This document shows positions 52,036 through 61,177 of a stretch of 64,000 bases of DNA, one piece after another. Each line of letters begins with the position of its first letter. Position 1 is the stretch's first letter. Origin of the DNA: Atribacterota bacterium (lineage in GTDB: Bacteria > Atribacterota > Atribacteria > Atribacterales > Caldatribacteriaceae); contig JBDIWM010000002.1 of the NCBI GenBank assembly GCA_039638595.1, positions 1-64,000 on the forward strand, given 5' to 3'. The translations under genes and the position numbers were made by a program. The notes below the pieces were generated by a model. That model was not told the origin of the DNA and ran no database searches. It saw only the letters and a program-made list of their open reading frames with translations.

Positions 52036-53442
52036 ATGGTGCGAACAATGATGGTGAGGGTGTTTCTGATAGGAATCTTCTTGGCCATTGGGGGAGGTTG
52101 GGTGCTGGCTGCAGATCCTGGTGGAGCGACAACGCTGCAGACGATGCCCAGTTTACCCATTGATTACGTGTGGATTCTGGTCTGTGGGTTTCTGGTCTTC
52201 TTCATGCAGGCTGGGTTTGCCATGGTGGAAACAGGGTTTTGCCGAGCCAAGAATGTGACCAATCTTTTGAGCAAGAATCTCATCGATTTTGTGGTGGCTT
52301 CGCTCGTCTTTTTTGCTGTTGGATACGGCTTTTTGAAAGGAAGTGACCTTGGGGGACTGATTGGCATTGGTCGGTGGTTTCTCCGTGGTGAAGCCTACGA
52401 TGTGGGTGCGTATCTTGACTTTTTCTGGCAACTGGTGTTTTGTGGTACTGCAGCGACCATCGTTTCTGGCGCTGTTGCTGAGCGACTCAAGTTTTCAGCG
52501 TATCTCGTGTATACATTCCTGGTGAGCATATTCATTTATCCTGTTTACGCTCACTGGGTTTGGGGTGGAGGGTGGCTGAGCCAACTTCCTTTTGGAGTAG
52601 GACATGCTGATTTTGCCGGTTCTGGCGTGGTTCATGCCATCGGTGGTGTGGTGGGGCTTGCTGGTGCAATGGTCCTTGGGCCTCGTTTTGGAAAGTACGG
52701 GAAAGACCATAAGCCCCTTGCCATACCCGGTCACAATATGTCTCTGGCGGCCCTGGGGACCTTTATCCTCTGGTTTGGATGGTTTGGATTCAATCCAGGA
52801 AGTACCTTTAGCGCTCATCACCTCCGCATTGCTGTGGTGGCTGTGAACACCAATTTGGCGGCGGCAGCAGGGGCTTTCACCACACTCCTTGTTATGTATG
52901 CCAAAACCCGCAAGTGGGACCTGGGTATGGCGCTGAATGGAACTTTGGGGGGACTTGTAGCGGTGACTGCACCCTGTGCTTGGATTGAAGGGTGGGCAGC
53001 GATAGTCATCGGGGCTATCGCTGGTTTGCTGGTTGTGGCTGGGGTGTATTTCTTTGAAAGTCGGGGGATTGATGACCCCGTGGGAGCAGTGAGTGTCCAT
53101 GGAGTAAACGGTCTCTGGGGGCTTTTGAGTGTGGGCCTTTTTGCCGATGGGACCTATGGACTCTATACGCTTGAACCACCCTACGTAACCGGTCTTTTCT
53201 ATGGTGGTGGCGGGGGACAGCTGCTTGCCCAGTTCATTGGGGTGTTGGCTGTGGTGGCCTGGGGGTTTGGTCTGGGGTATCTCATGTTTAAAGTTATGGA
53301 CCTTATTTTTGGCATTCGGGTTTCTCCTGAAGAGGAATTGCAGGGGCTGGACATTTTTGAACATGGAACTCCAGCGTATCCGGAGTTTACTCGTCGTCGC
53401 CTACTTTTTCCAGAGAGGAGGCATGAACGTGTACAAGCTTGA
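52036..53442 (+). CDS. amtB: Ammonium transporter AmtB
   Basis: 468 residues. A cleavable signal (to about LAADP) is followed by eleven membrane helices. Amt signatures are VFFMQAGFAMVETGFCRAKN, GTAATIVSGAVAERLKFSAY, DFAGSGVVHAIGGVVGLAG with a pore His, LGTFILWFGWFGFNPGS and VSVHGVNGLWGLL with the second pore His. AAAGGAG lies upstream of ATG 52036. glnK begins inside its 3' end, the usual amtB-glnK pair in which the PII protein plugs the channel. Confidence 0.95.
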   Translation: MVRTMMVRVFLIGIFLAIGGGWVLAADPGGATTLQTMPSLPIDYVWILVCGFLVFFMQAGFAMVETGFCRAKNVTNLLSKNLIDFVVASLVFFAVGYGFLKGSDLGGLIGIGRWFLRGEAYDVGAYLDFFWQLVFCGTAATIVSGAVAERLKFSAYLVYTFLVSIFIYPVYAHWVWGGGWLSQLPFGVGHADFAGSGVVHAIGGVVGLAGAMVLGPRFGKYGKDHKPLAIPGHNMSLAALGTFILWFGWFGFNPGSTFSAHHLRIAVVAVNTNLAAAAGAFTTLLVMYAKTRKWDLGMALNGTLGGLVAVTAPCAWIEGWAAIVIGAIAGLLVVAGVYFFESRGIDDPVGAVSVHGVNGLWGLLSVGLFADGTYGLYTLEPPYVTGLFYGGGGGQLLAQFIGVLAVVAWGFGLGYLMFKVMDLIFGIRVSPEEELQGLDIFEHGTPAYPEFTRRRLLFPERRHERVQA

Positions 53443-53767
53443 GATTATCGTCCGGGAAGAAAAAGTGCCAGAAGTGCTCGACGTTTTAGAGCGTTTTGGC
53501 TACTGGGGAGTGACCATGTATCCGGTAGAGGGACGGGGACGACAAAAGGGTCTTGTAGAACAGTTCCGGGGGCGGAAATATGAGATTCCCTTTCTTCCCA
53601 AGACCAAAATCGAGGTCCTCGTCCGGGATGAGGACTGTGAGGAGATGATGAATCACGTGGTGGAAGTGGCTCGAACCGATACCGTGGGTGATGGTAAAAT
53701 ATTTGTCTATCCGGTGATTGATGTGGTTCGTATCCGAACCGGTGAAAAAGGAGAGTGTGCCCTTTGA
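53423..53767 (+). CDS. glnK: PII nitrogen regulatory protein GlnK
   Basis: 114 residues, PII family. It binds ATP/ADP and 2-oxoglutarate and gates AmtB. Visible are MNVYKLEIIVREEKVPEVL, the T-loop with VEGRGRQKGLVEQFRGRKYEI including a Tyr at the position that is uridylylated in proteobacteria, and VGDGKIFVYPVIDVVRIRTGEKG, the C-terminal signature. Some T-loop residues differ from enteric GlnK. ATG 53423 follows AGAGGAGG and overlaps amtB by 20 bp. Confidence 0.92.
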   Translation: MNVYKLEIIVREEKVPEVLDVLERFGYWGVTMYPVEGRGRQKGLVEQFRGRKYEIPFLPKTKIEVLVRDEDCEEMMNHVVEVARTDTVGDGKIFVYPVIDVVRIRTGEKGECAL

Positions 53768-53783
53768 GTACGCTTGGAATCCG

Positions 53784-53818
53784 AAGCCCCTTCCTTAGGA
53801 GGAAGGGGCTTTGCTTTT
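53784..53818. terminator. Bidirectional terminator between glnK and hisIE
   Basis: AAGCCCCTTCC (53784-53794) pairs with GGAAGGGGCTT (53801-53811), with T-rich sequence on the plus side (TTTGCTTTTT). It separates the convergent nitrogen and histidine operons; the stem overlaps the last codons of hisIE. Confidence 0.8.
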
Positions 53819-54481
53819 TGAGGAGGAACGCCGCTTCTGGAGTTCTTCAATGACCTCAAGGTAGGGAATTCCTTCATGCTTGAGCAGAACCAGAAGGTGG
53901 TAGAGAAGGTCTGCAACTTCAAGACGCAGGTGGTCTTTGTGTCGCAGGGTGTTCTCGAGGGTAGCCAGAATCACTTCGGTGGTTTCTTCAGCCACCTTAC
54001 GCAGGATTTTTTCTCGTCCTTCCCGAAGAAGCCTTGAAGTGTAGGAATTACTATCTGGATGCTGCGCACGTTCTTCGATCACTTCGAAGAGCTCCTGGAG
54101 AAAAGAAGCCTGGGGGTAGGGTGGATATCCAGCTTCCGGAGCGGAGATGGTTTCCTCCTTTATTTTTCGGTGAAAACAGGAGGGTAGACCAGTATGACAG
54201 GCAACCCCCTCCTGCTCGACCTGTATAAGAAGCGTATCGTTATCGCAGTCAAGATATAAGCTTTGTACACGCTGAACGTGGCTGCTCGTCTCACCTTTGT
54301 GCCATAGTGTTTTGCGGCTGCGACTGTAGAACCAGGTGGTACCGGTTTCCATGGTTTTCCGAAATGCTTCTTCGTTCATATAGGCCATCATGAGTACTCG
54401 CCCAGTCACCACATCCTGGATGATCGCTGGAACCAGGCCGTTTTCGTCGGTTTTGATTTTTTCCCAGAGGGTATCCATCAA
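53795..54481 (-). CDS. hisIE: Bifunctional phosphoribosyl-AMP cyclohydrolase / phosphoribosyl-ATP pyrophosphatase
   Basis: 228 residues. The N-terminal HisI half has [58 protein letters not shown] with the zinc cysteines. The C-terminal HisE half has [20 protein letters not shown] and [16 protein letters not shown]. They are steps 2 and 3 of histidine synthesis. It is the last gene of the minus-strand his run and overlaps hisF by 4 bp. Confidence 0.95.
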   Translation of the reverse strand: MMDTLWEKIKTDENGLVPAIIQDVVTGRVLMMAYMNEEAFRKTMETGTTWFYSRSRKTLWHKGETSSHVQRVQSLYLDCDNDTLLIQVEQEGVACHTGLPSCFHRKIKEETISAPEAGYPPYPQASFLQELFEVIEERAQHPDSNSYTSRLLREGREKILRKVAEETTEVILATLENTLRHKDHLRLEVADLLYHLLVLLKHEGIPYLEVIEELQKRRSSSKSKAPSS

Positions 54482-55257
54482 TCCTCAATCCTCACCGGAA
54501 TACCACGTTTTTTGAGAAATGCTTTGGCTTCAGGCACGGTAAAGTGGCGATAGTGGAAGATGGAAGCAACCAGAGCGGCGTCGGCTTTTCCTTCCTGGAG
54601 TACCGCAGCCAGGTGTTCTAGTTTTCCTGCTCCACCTGAAGCGATAATCGGAATATTCACCTTTTCAGCGATTTTTCTGGTAAGACTGATGTCATATCCT
54701 GACTGAGTTCCATCGGTGTCCATGCTGGTGAGGAGGATTTCGCCTGCTCCTAACTTTTCCACCTGCTGGGCCCAGGCAATAGCTTCTTTACCGGTGGGAG
54801 TGCGACCACCATTGATGAAAACTTCCCAGTAACTGCGATGAGTGATGCGATCCCAGGTTTTCTTAACGTCGATGGCCACCACCACGCACTGGCTTCCGAA
54901 TTTGTCGGCCAGTTCTTTAACCAGTTCCGGGTTAAGGACTGCTTGGGTGTTAATGGAAACCTTATCGGCTCCGGCTTTAAGGAGTTTACTGACGTGTTCT
55001 GAGCTCCCAATTCCTCCCCCCACGGTGAATGGAATGGTGAGCGTTTCAGCCACTTTCTCGGCCACGTGAATCATGATTTCTCGCTGTTCATAGGAAGCAG
55101 TGATATCGAGAAATACCAGTTCATCGGCGCCTTCTTCTTCATAGCGTTTAGCCAGCTCCACCGGATCCCCCACATCCTTAATATCTTCGAAGTGGACACC
55201 TTTTACCACTCTTCCTTCTTTGACATCCAGACACGGAATAATTCGCTTGGCTAACAA
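54478..55257 (-). CDS. hisF: Imidazole glycerol phosphate synthase, cyclase subunit HisF
   Basis: 259 residues, TIM barrel, forming IGP and AICAR with ammonia from HisH. Typical are [52 protein letters not shown], the catalytic Asp in VVAIDVK and in [13 protein letters not shown], and [14 protein letters not shown]. It overlaps hisIE by 4 bp and follows hisA by 3 bp. Confidence 0.97.
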   Translation of the reverse strand: MLAKRIIPCLDVKEGRVVKGVHFEDIKDVGDPVELAKRYEEEGADELVFLDITASYEQREIMIHVAEKVAETLTIPFTVGGGIGSSEHVSKLLKAGADKVSINTQAVLNPELVKELADKFGSQCVVVAIDVKKTWDRITHRSYWEVFINGGRTPTGKEAIAWAQQVEKLGAGEILLTSMDTDGTQSGYDISLTRKIAEKVNIPIIASGGAGKLEHLAAVLQEGKADAALVASIFHYRHFTVPEAKAFLKKRGIPVRIED

Positions 55258-55260
55258 TTT

Positions 55261-55986
55261 TTATTCCTCCCGTAAAGTTTTAATCACATCTTTGAGCCTG
55301 AGGGCTGAAGTGTAGAGAGCCTTACCCAGGATAACGCCCTCAACGCCCTCGATGGTTTTTACCTTCCGAATATCGTCAACACTACTTACTCCTCCTGCAA
55401 GGATGATGGAAACACCACTTTCTTGCAAGAACTCTTGGATCACCCGGGGACGAATGCCAGTTAAGGTTCCATCCTGGGCTACATCGGTGAAGATGAAATG
55501 CTGGATGCCTATCTGTTTTAAATTTTGGGCAAAGCATGTGGCACGAATGGAGGTATTTTCAGTCCAGCCCTGGATTTTCAGATTCCCGTTTTCCACATCC
55601 AGACTCACGGCGATTTGGGAAGCAGCAAATGCAACCATTTTTTCGAACTCTTGAGGATCCTTGATGGCAATACTGCCCAGGACCACCCGTTGTGCTCCTT
55701 CTGTGATATAGTGGCGGAGTGTTTCAGTGATGCGCACGCCACCACCTATCTGAACTGGAATGCGCACCGCTTTCAGGATTTGCCGAATAGATTCAAAATT
55801 GACCGGCCAACCCTGGCGTGCTCCATCTAAGTCGACCACATGGAGCATGGGAGCACCTTCTGCCTCCCATTTTCGTGCTACTTCCGACGGAGTATCGCTG
55901 AAGACCGTTACTCGCTGGTAGTCGCCTTTTTCTAATCGAACGACTTTTCCCTCAAGGATATCGATGGCTGGAATGGGAAGAATCAT
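55261..55986 (-). CDS. hisA: ProFAR isomerase HisA
   Basis: 241 residues, TIM barrel isomerising ProFAR to PRFAR. MILPIPAIDILEGKVVRLEKGDY is split in memory as the N-terminal signature PAIDILEGKVVRL; others are LHVVDLDGARQG, VQIGGGVRITETL, IAVSLDVENG with the catalytic Asp region, and FTDVAQDGTLTG. ATG 55986 overlaps the hisH stop (ATGA); longer frames would extend into hisH. Confidence 0.96.
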   Translation of the reverse strand: MILPIPAIDILEGKVVRLEKGDYQRVTVFSDTPSEVARKWEAEGAPMLHVVDLDGARQGWPVNFESIRQILKAVRIPVQIGGGVRITETLRHYITEGAQRVVLGSIAIKDPQEFEKMVAFAASQIAVSLDVENGNLKIQGWTENTSIRATCFAQNLKQIGIQHFIFTDVAQDGTLTGIRPRVIQEFLQESGVSIILAGGVSSVDDIRKVKTIEGVEGVILGKALYTSALRLKDVIKTLREE

Positions 55987-56591
55987 GAGGAGAGACTTTT
56001 CACCCAATTTTCTAAAAATTTCATTCCCCACCGGGCGCTTTTTTCCGGATGAAATTGGACTCCGAAAAGGTGGTCGACATTGACCATAGCGGGGATGACC
56101 ACATTGTAGTTACAGATTCCCACTACACAGGATTCATCTTCAGGTGCCGCATAAAAGGAATTGGCAAAATAGAAAAACCGTCCCTGAGGGATGCCCTCAA
56201 TGACCGTATTCGGCTTTTTAAAGTATACCCTGTTCCAGCCAATATGGGGGATTTTAGATGTAGGTGGAAGTTTGCGGATCTCTCCAGGAATGAAGGCCAA
56301 CCCCTTTTTGCGAGGCGATTCCTGACTTCGTTCAAAGAAGAGCTGTAAGCCAAGACAAATCCCCAGAATCGGCTTTTCTTCCACATGGGCCTCCCGAATC
56401 GCTTCCACGAGACCGTTCTTCTCCATGTTTTCCATGGCTTCTCCGAAGGAACCGACACCAGGTAAAACAATTGCCTCAGCCTTCTGGAGCACTTCCCTGC
56501 TCTGGGTTATTTCGATTTCTTTTCCCAGTCGTTGCAGTGCTTTCGAAACACTGTGCAGGTTCCCAATGCCGTAATCGACAATCGCAATCAT
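55983..56591 (-). CDS. hisH: Imidazole glycerol phosphate synthase, glutamine amidotransferase subunit HisH
   Basis: 202 residues, class I amidotransferase. Signatures are IAIVDYGIGNLHSVSKAL, IVLPGVGSFGEAM, nucleophile elbow PILGICLGLQLFFE, and the His/Glu pair in FGVQFHPEKSARWG. ATG 56591 is chosen for GGAGAGG seven bases upstream. It lies between hisB and hisA. Confidence 0.96.
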   Translation of the reverse strand: MIAIVDYGIGNLHSVSKALQRLGKEIEITQSREVLQKAEAIVLPGVGSFGEAMENMEKNGLVEAIREAHVEEKPILGICLGLQLFFERSQESPRKKGLAFIPGEIRKLPPTSKIPHIGWNRVYFKKPNTVIEGIPQGRFFYFANSFYAAPEDESCVVGICNYNVVIPAMVNVDHLFGVQFHPEKSARWGMKFLENWVKSLSS

Positions 56592-56603
56592 CGTCACCCT
56601 CTC

Positions 56604-57191
56604 CTAAAGAAGTCCTTTGGTTGAAGGGATGGTTTCCCCGAATATGGTGGTCGCCTCACATAAGGCCCGACCGGCTGCCTTGAATAACGATTCCAGGCAG
56701 TGGTGGTTGTTCTTACCCCACCATATTTTAGCATGAAGGGTGATTTTTGCGCTATAGGTAAAGGCTCTGAAGAACTCTTCCACCAATGCCACTTCAAACT
56801 GGCCTACGTGTTCTCCCATTTCTGGAACATCATAAAAGAAGTACGCTCGACCACTGCAATCGACGGAAACCATGCTTAGAGCATCATCCATGGGGATGAA
56901 AGCGGTGGCAAAACGTCGGATTCCTCTTTTGTCCTTCAGGCATTCTGCAAAGGCTTCGCCTAAGACAATCCCCACATCTTCAACGGTGTGGTGTGCATCG
57001 ACGAGTTTGGCATCGCCTGAGGCTCTGATGCCGAGGTCCCATCCAGCGTGGAAGGCCATGCTGGTGAGGAGATGAGGGAAAAAGGGAATGTCCATCTCTA
57101 CGTCTGCTTTCCCCTCTCCATCGAGGTTGAGGAGAACCTCAATCTCAGTTTCTTTGGTTTTCCTCTGTCGGGATGCGGTTCTTTGGCCCAA
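56604..57191 (-). CDS. hisB: Imidazoleglycerol-phosphate dehydratase HisB
   Basis: 195 residues, dehydratase only (no phosphatase domain). Manganese-site motifs DAHHTVEDVG and NNHHCLESLFKA, plus FFPHLLTSMAFHAGWD and VDCSGRAYFFYD. It is the first his gene of the run; hisG, hisD and hisC are not in the window. TTG 57191 is the start, with AGAGGTG seven bases upstream. Confidence 0.95.
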   Translation of the reverse strand: MGQRTASRQRKTKETEIEVLLNLDGEGKADVEMDIPFFPHLLTSMAFHAGWDLGIRASGDAKLVDAHHTVEDVGIVLGEAFAECLKDKRGIRRFATAFIPMDDALSMVSVDCSGRAYFFYDVPEMGEHVGQFEVALVEEFFRAFTYSAKITLHAKIWWGKNNHHCLESLFKAAGRALCEATTIFGETIPSTKGLL

Positions 57192-57216
57192 AGCGAAACA
57201 CCTCTTTAATGAATTT

Positions 57217-58296
57217 TTACTCGGTAGGATACGGAATATCCTCAGAAAGTTCTTCTAAAGCAGTGTTTGAGAGGATGATTCCCTTCCATTCCCAACCGTA
57301 TACTCCTTCATCAAGAACAAGGTACAAAATATTGTAGTTTGGGTCACCCCAGTTCTCAAGACGGAGCACCAGTTCACTATTTTTTTTCTGCGGGGTTTTT
57401 TCTGCTTTGAGTTCTGGTGAAGACTTCAGGTACTGGGCGAGGTATGCTTTGGCTTTCTGGAATTCGTCGATTTCGAATTCGCTAAAGTTTACCCCTGCCC
57501 AGAAATCTCCTTTTTTTGCCAATTTTTCCAGGGTTTTTAGGTCTTTCTGCATGAAGGCACGAACGAGTTTCTGAGATAGCGTTTCGGGGCTTTTCTCTGT
57601 GGTCAGCGGTTTTTCGTTGAGGTACTGGATGCGCAGTTTTGCCCAACGGCGGTAAAATTGGTCTTGGGATTGCTGGACCACCTTCTGGTACTCATTTACC
57701 GCTTCGGTTAATTGGTTCATTTTTTCATGACAGAAGGCAATTTCCATCATGATGCGAGGTTTTTCCTCTTCTTCGATGAAGTTCAGGAGTTTTCGGTAGG
57801 CTTCGATGGCCCCAGGATAGTCTTTGAGATAGTTCTTCAGTGCGTATGCAACGTCCTCTTGAGCCTGAGCCCGGAGGTCATAAGGATCTTCGAAGTGACA
57901 ATCCAGAGGATAGGTGTCAATGAGGCGATGAAGGAGAGACAGAAAACGGTCGATGTGACCCTGTTCTTCTTCAAGTTTAGCCATCCAGTACAGATAGAGG
58001 TAACTGGTGGGATTTCCTGGAAATTGCTGGATGTAGGTTTCCAAAACCCGAAGGGCCTTTGTTTTTTCTCCCTTTTCGTCGTAAATGCGATAAAGGAGTT
58101 CAGTAACGCGAGCCAATTCTTCTTCGTCGTTACTCTGAAGCAATGGTTCCAGGATGGCTATGGCATTTTCAGTGTTTCCCTCTTCCAGGAGCAGTTCTGC
58201 CTGGTCGATGGCTTCCAAAGCAGTAGAAAATGGGGAAAGAAAAAAGTTCCAGAACATGCATATCAAACACATGCTCGTTATCCGGGTTAGGGTCAA
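57217..58296 (-). CDS. Exported TPR-repeat protein
   Basis: About 359 residues. Starting at TTG 58296, with AGGAGG upstream, gives a signal peptide (TRITSMCLICMFWNFFLSP). Residues 30-260 are helical repeats of TPR type: AIDQAELLLEEGNTENAIAI, LLYRIYDEKGEKTKALRVLE, DYPGAIEAYRKLLNF and MNQLTEAVNEYQKVVQQSQD. The C-terminal part (VLRLENWGDPNYNILYLVL) is unassigned. It is probably a periplasmic adaptor. It precedes hisB on the same strand by 25 bp, so it may be cotranscribed with the his genes. Confidence 0.7.
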   Translation of the reverse strand: MTLTRITSMCLICMFWNFFLSPFSTALEAIDQAELLLEEGNTENAIAILEPLLQSNDEEELARVTELLYRIYDEKGEKTKALRVLETYIQQFPGNPTSYLYLYWMAKLEEEQGHIDRFLSLLHRLIDTYPLDCHFEDPYDLRAQAQEDVAYALKNYLKDYPGAIEAYRKLLNFIEEEEKPRIMMEIAFCHEKMNQLTEAVNEYQKVVQQSQDQFYRRWAKLRIQYLNEKPLTTEKSPETLSQKLVRAFMQKDLKTLEKLAKKGDFWAGVNFSEFEIDEFQKAKAYLAQYLKSSPELKAEKTPQKKNSELVLRLENWGDPNYNILYLVLDEGVYGWEWKGIILSNTALEELSEDIPYPTE

Positions 58297-58327
58297 CCGT
58301 ATTTCCTCCTTTATTGACCGCGTCTCT

Positions 58328-59077
58328 TCATTGCCCACATTTAGCATACTTCTTCTGGTTGAATCTATCAAGGTGTGGCAATTCAAAATGAGGGGATTTT
58401 TGGAGATGAAGATACTGAAGAAGGGTTGTAATCTGAAAAGAGAGCTTTGAAAGGTGGAATGGACGGTCAATGTTCATCTCCACGATGTCCATACCAATGA
58501 GGTGGCGTCTTGGTTTCCGGAAGTGACTGCCGATAAGCCGGAAGATTTCCCTCAGCTCTCTGAAAGTAAGGGAAAGCGGCGAGGGAAAGGAAGCGCATCG
58601 CGGTAATCCGAAGTCGAGGTCCCAGGAAAGATAGTAAAGCCCTTCCCCCAAATGGCTTAAGCCCTCACGGAGAGAAGCGACAGGACTGTGGAGTGAAGGT
58701 ACCAGAAGAGCATGGTCTTCGAGTATGCCATTTTTGAGGAGATAGCGGAGGAAATTTCCCCGATGGATGGTTTCGGTGTTTTCTTCCTGGGAAAAAATGT
58801 CCAGATGGGTGTCAAGAACAAGAAGATATCGTTTCTGGTGGGTGAAGCGGGAAACAAGATGCTGATAGATAAAGGCTGTGGATGCATGGTTTTCGGCCAG
58901 AAAAAGGAGGGGAATCTCCTCTTCAATAGTGAGGTCAGGATGGTGGACGATTTGTCGCACTTCCTGGATGTGGAGAGACCGTTGCAGGGTTTTTGCTAGA
59001 AGAATCAGGGCATGGTGGGGTGACAACCAAGAGTCAGTGTATACGAAAAGCGTTTTCCAGTACGGGTACGCTCGCAC
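58328..59077 (-). CDS. Divergent ureohydrolase (arginase/agmatinase-like) protein
   Basis: About 249 residues. Although divergent, the metal-ligand blocks of the arginase superfamily can be placed: AENHAS for GGDHS, LLVLDTHLDIF for DAHxD, HRGNFLRYLL for the conserved HG-F-R segment, YYLSWDLDFGLP for SxDxDxxDP, and GMDIVEMNIDR for the C-terminal D-x-V-E motif. All candidate ligands (His, Asp, His, Asp, Asp, Asp) remain. GTG 59077 preceded by AAGGGG is the likely start. The substrate is unknown; the loops of known arginases and agmatinases are not matched. Confidence 0.6.
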   Translation of the reverse strand: MRAYPYWKTLFVYTDSWLSPHHALILLAKTLQRSLHIQEVRQIVHHPDLTIEEEIPLLFLAENHASTAFIYQHLVSRFTHQKRYLLVLDTHLDIFSQEENTETIHRGNFLRYLLKNGILEDHALLVPSLHSPVASLREGLSHLGEGLYYLSWDLDFGLPRCASFPSPLSLTFRELREIFRLIGSHFRKPRRHLIGMDIVEMNIDRPFHLSKLSFQITTLLQYLHLQKSPHFELPHLDRFNQKKYAKCGQ

Positions 59078-59159
59078 GGTGCGCTCATCCCCTTGCTTCT
59101 TTTGCTTTGGACCATTAATATTAGCGGTAGTTGAAAAAAGAGGCAAGGGGATGATGGTG

Positions 59160-59831
59160 ATGGTGTACTTCGATTTCTGGCGTGAGTTAAAAGAAAGTGC
59201 CTGGTTTTTTTCTCGTAATCCTGAAATTATTCTACCTGCTTTGCCCTCCGCCTTTCTCATGGCTCTGGCAAACAGTCTGGTATGGAGACGCAGTCTTTCC
59301 TGGATTACGGCATTTTTTCAATGGGGTTTGAGCGTTATTTTTGTGATGCTGGGGATTCTGTGTGGGTTTCTTGCTCTGGGTTTTATTGTGATGATGACCT
59401 GGGATGCCGAGCATCGAGAACGGGTTAATTTCGGTCGAGCCTGGAGAATTATTGCTCCTCGCTTTCTGGAGGTTTTTGTTGCTTCCCTCTTGGTGGGATT
59501 TCTGGTGAGCTTTTTTTCGGCATTTTTTGTGTTTCCAGGACTCCTCCTTGGGTTTTTGCTCATGTTCGTTTTGCCGGTGGTGGTCATAGGACGGGAAGAC
59601 CCGTTCTCAGCTATTCGTCACAGTTTCCAGATGTCCTTTGAAAACCTGGGTGAGTGTTTCACCTTTCTGGTCATTGTCCTCTTTTTCGTGGTGGTGGGGT
59701 ATCTCGTTTTCTGGCTTTTTGGGTTCGTTCCTTTTGCAGGGATTGTGGTGAACACGGTTATCGGTGGCGCGATCCTCGCCTATGTTTCAGTTTTCCTCAC
59801 CCGTTTTTACCTTGTTCTCTCCCGGTTTTAG
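59160..59831 (+). CDS. Polytopic membrane protein, unknown family
   Basis: About 223 residues with five or six membrane helices (ITAFFQWGLSVIFVMLGILC, FLEVFVASLLVGFLVSFFSA, LLLGFLLMFVLPVVVIG, CFTFLVIVLFFVVVGYLVF, and IVVNTVIGGAILAYVSVF). The segment REDPFSAIRHSFQMSFENLG between helices resembles DUF4013 and related membrane proteins. The start is uncertain: ATG 59151, 59154 or 59160; the last is best spaced from AAGGGG. It is divergent from the ureohydrolase gene and ends 35 bp over the convergent MBL gene. Confidence 0.65.
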   Translation: MVYFDFWRELKESAWFFSRNPEIILPALPSAFLMALANSLVWRRSLSWITAFFQWGLSVIFVMLGILCGFLALGFIVMMTWDAEHRERVNFGRAWRIIAPRFLEVFVASLLVGFLVSFFSAFFVFPGLLLGFLLMFVLPVVVIGREDPFSAIRHSFQMSFENLGECFTFLVIVLFFVVVGYLVFWLFGFVPFAGIVVNTVIGGAILAYVSVFLTRFYLVLSRF

Positions 59832-60600
59832 GGTCAAGGGGAAGATTCATCCCGTCGCTGGCGGCCAGGACCTTGATGCCGGTTTTCTGAGTTAGCTCTT
59901 CGGCGACTTTCCATGGTTTGGCCTGGAGCATAGTCATCCCGAAATGGGTAAGGATGGCTAATTCCGGACGGATGGTTTCGATGAGGACCTGGGTATCTTC
60001 GGCGCTCAGGTGGAAGAGTTGAGGGCTCTTTTCTTTTTTGAGCCGTACGGTGTGGATGATGAGGATCTGGCTTCCCTGGTAGGCATCAAAAAGTTTCTCT
60101 TCGAAAAGCGTGTCCACGATGAGGGAAACGCGGCCTTCTTCAAAGAGGAAACGGAAACCATAGGTTTCTACAGGATGAACGTGACGGAGGGGCGTTTCGA
60201 AGGTGATACTCCCGACATCGTATCGGCAGCCTTCCTGAAGGAGATGAACCCCATCCAGTGAATCGCGGAGATAGCTAAAAAGGACTGGTTCTCCTTCCAG
60301 GGCATCAGCAGGAAGAAAAACGATCCCCCTTTTCCTGGTTCCTCCCTGAGTCATGGCTTCAACCATGATGTTAAGGTCGTTGGCGTGATCGATGTGGCGG
60401 TGAGAAAGGAGAATGGCCTGAAGGGTTGTTGGATCACAAGGCGGACGGCTCGTCAAGGCCCTCACCAGAGCACCCGGTCCGGGGTCAAGATGAAGTGAAG
60501 TGCCCCGGTAATGAATCCAGAGTCCTCCTGAAGCTCGGAGTTGTTTTGAGACCACAAATCGTGCCCCTGCCGTCCCTAAAAACTTGATGAAATTATCCAT
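59797..60600 (-). CDS. MBL-fold metallo-hydrolase
   Basis: 267 residues, metallo-beta-lactamase fold near the RNase Z/PhnP-like group. The zinc motif is LLSHRHIDHANDLN (HxHxDH); a further His lies in TPLRHVHPVETYGFRF, Asp in LIVDTL and the last His in AILTHFGMTML. The N-terminus IKFLGTAGARFV and LHLDPGPGALVRAL are typical of small-molecule or nucleic-acid phosphodiesterases of this fold. ATG 60600. It is divergent from the NTPase gene with only 40 bp between them. Confidence 0.85.
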   Translation of the reverse strand: MDNFIKFLGTAGARFVVSKQLRASGGLWIHYRGTSLHLDPGPGALVRALTSRPPCDPTTLQAILLSHRHIDHANDLNIMVEAMTQGGTRKRGIVFLPADALEGEPVLFSYLRDSLDGVHLLQEGCRYDVGSITFETPLRHVHPVETYGFRFLFEEGRVSLIVDTLFEEKLFDAYQGSQILIIHTVRLKKEKSPQLFHLSAEDTQVLIETIRPELAILTHFGMTMLQAKPWKVAEELTQKTGIKVLAASDGMNLPLDPKTGREQGKNG

Positions 60601-60640
60601 TTACAGGTACTATATCGTTGAAGGGGTGAATTTGTAAAGG

Positions 60641-61177
60641 GTGCATCGAATAGTGATTTTGGGAAGACCAGGGACAGGGAAAACCACGCTGGCGAAAAAA
60701 GTGGTGGAGCATTTTCCGGGGTGGTTTCGGGGTTTTTATACCGAGGAAATTCGAGAAGGGAAGGAACGAGTTGGTTTTGGCATTCGGACCCTTTCGGGGA
60801 AAGAGGGCATTCTGGCGAAGAAAGGTAATCCTTCGCCCCTTCGAGTGGGCCGATACGGGATTATGCTGTACGACCTTGAAACCATAGGGATTGAGGAGAT
60901 TGAAAACGCCCTTCTTGGGGGTTTTCCTCTTCTCATTGACGAAGTGGGGAAAATGGAGCTTTTTTCATCCCGCTTTCGGGAGGTTTTTTATAAGGCCTGG
61001 TATGCTACCCCATTTCTGCTTGTGACGTCCTGTTTTCCACCTCTTTCCGAACTGGACCACCTCTTCCAGGGTCAGGGGGTCAGGAAGGTGATCCTCGATC
61101 GGAGGAATCGTGACCGGCTTGGAAAAGTGGTTATCGAGTTTGTAGAACGTTTTTATAAAAGCTTTAATCCAGCCTGA
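60641..61177 (+). CDS. Nucleoside-triphosphatase (THEP1/NTPase_1 family)
   Basis: 178 residues, P-loop NTPase of the THEP1 type found in thermophiles and archaea. Walker A ILGRPGTGKTTLAKK, GFYTEEIREG, Walker B-like LLIDEVGKMELFS and a C-terminal VRKVILDRRNRDRL. It hydrolyses NTPs in vitro in studied members; the cell role is unclear. GTG 60641 is the start. It ends 14 bp over the convergent HD-GYP gene. Confidence 0.88.
   Translation: MHRIVILGRPGTGKTTLAKKVVEHFPGWFRGFYTEEIREGKERVGFGIRTLSGKEGILAKKGNPSPLRVGRYGIMLYDLETIGIEEIENALLGGFPLLIDEVGKMELFSSRFREVFYKAWYATPFLLVTSCFPPLSELDHLFQGQGVRKVILDRRNRDRLGKVVIEFVERFYKSFNPA

Noticed and set aside
52495-53364. 289-residue minus-strand open frame opposite amtB
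   Set aside because: The plus strand is an unmistakable ammonium transporter; the antisense frame is an effect of its codon use.
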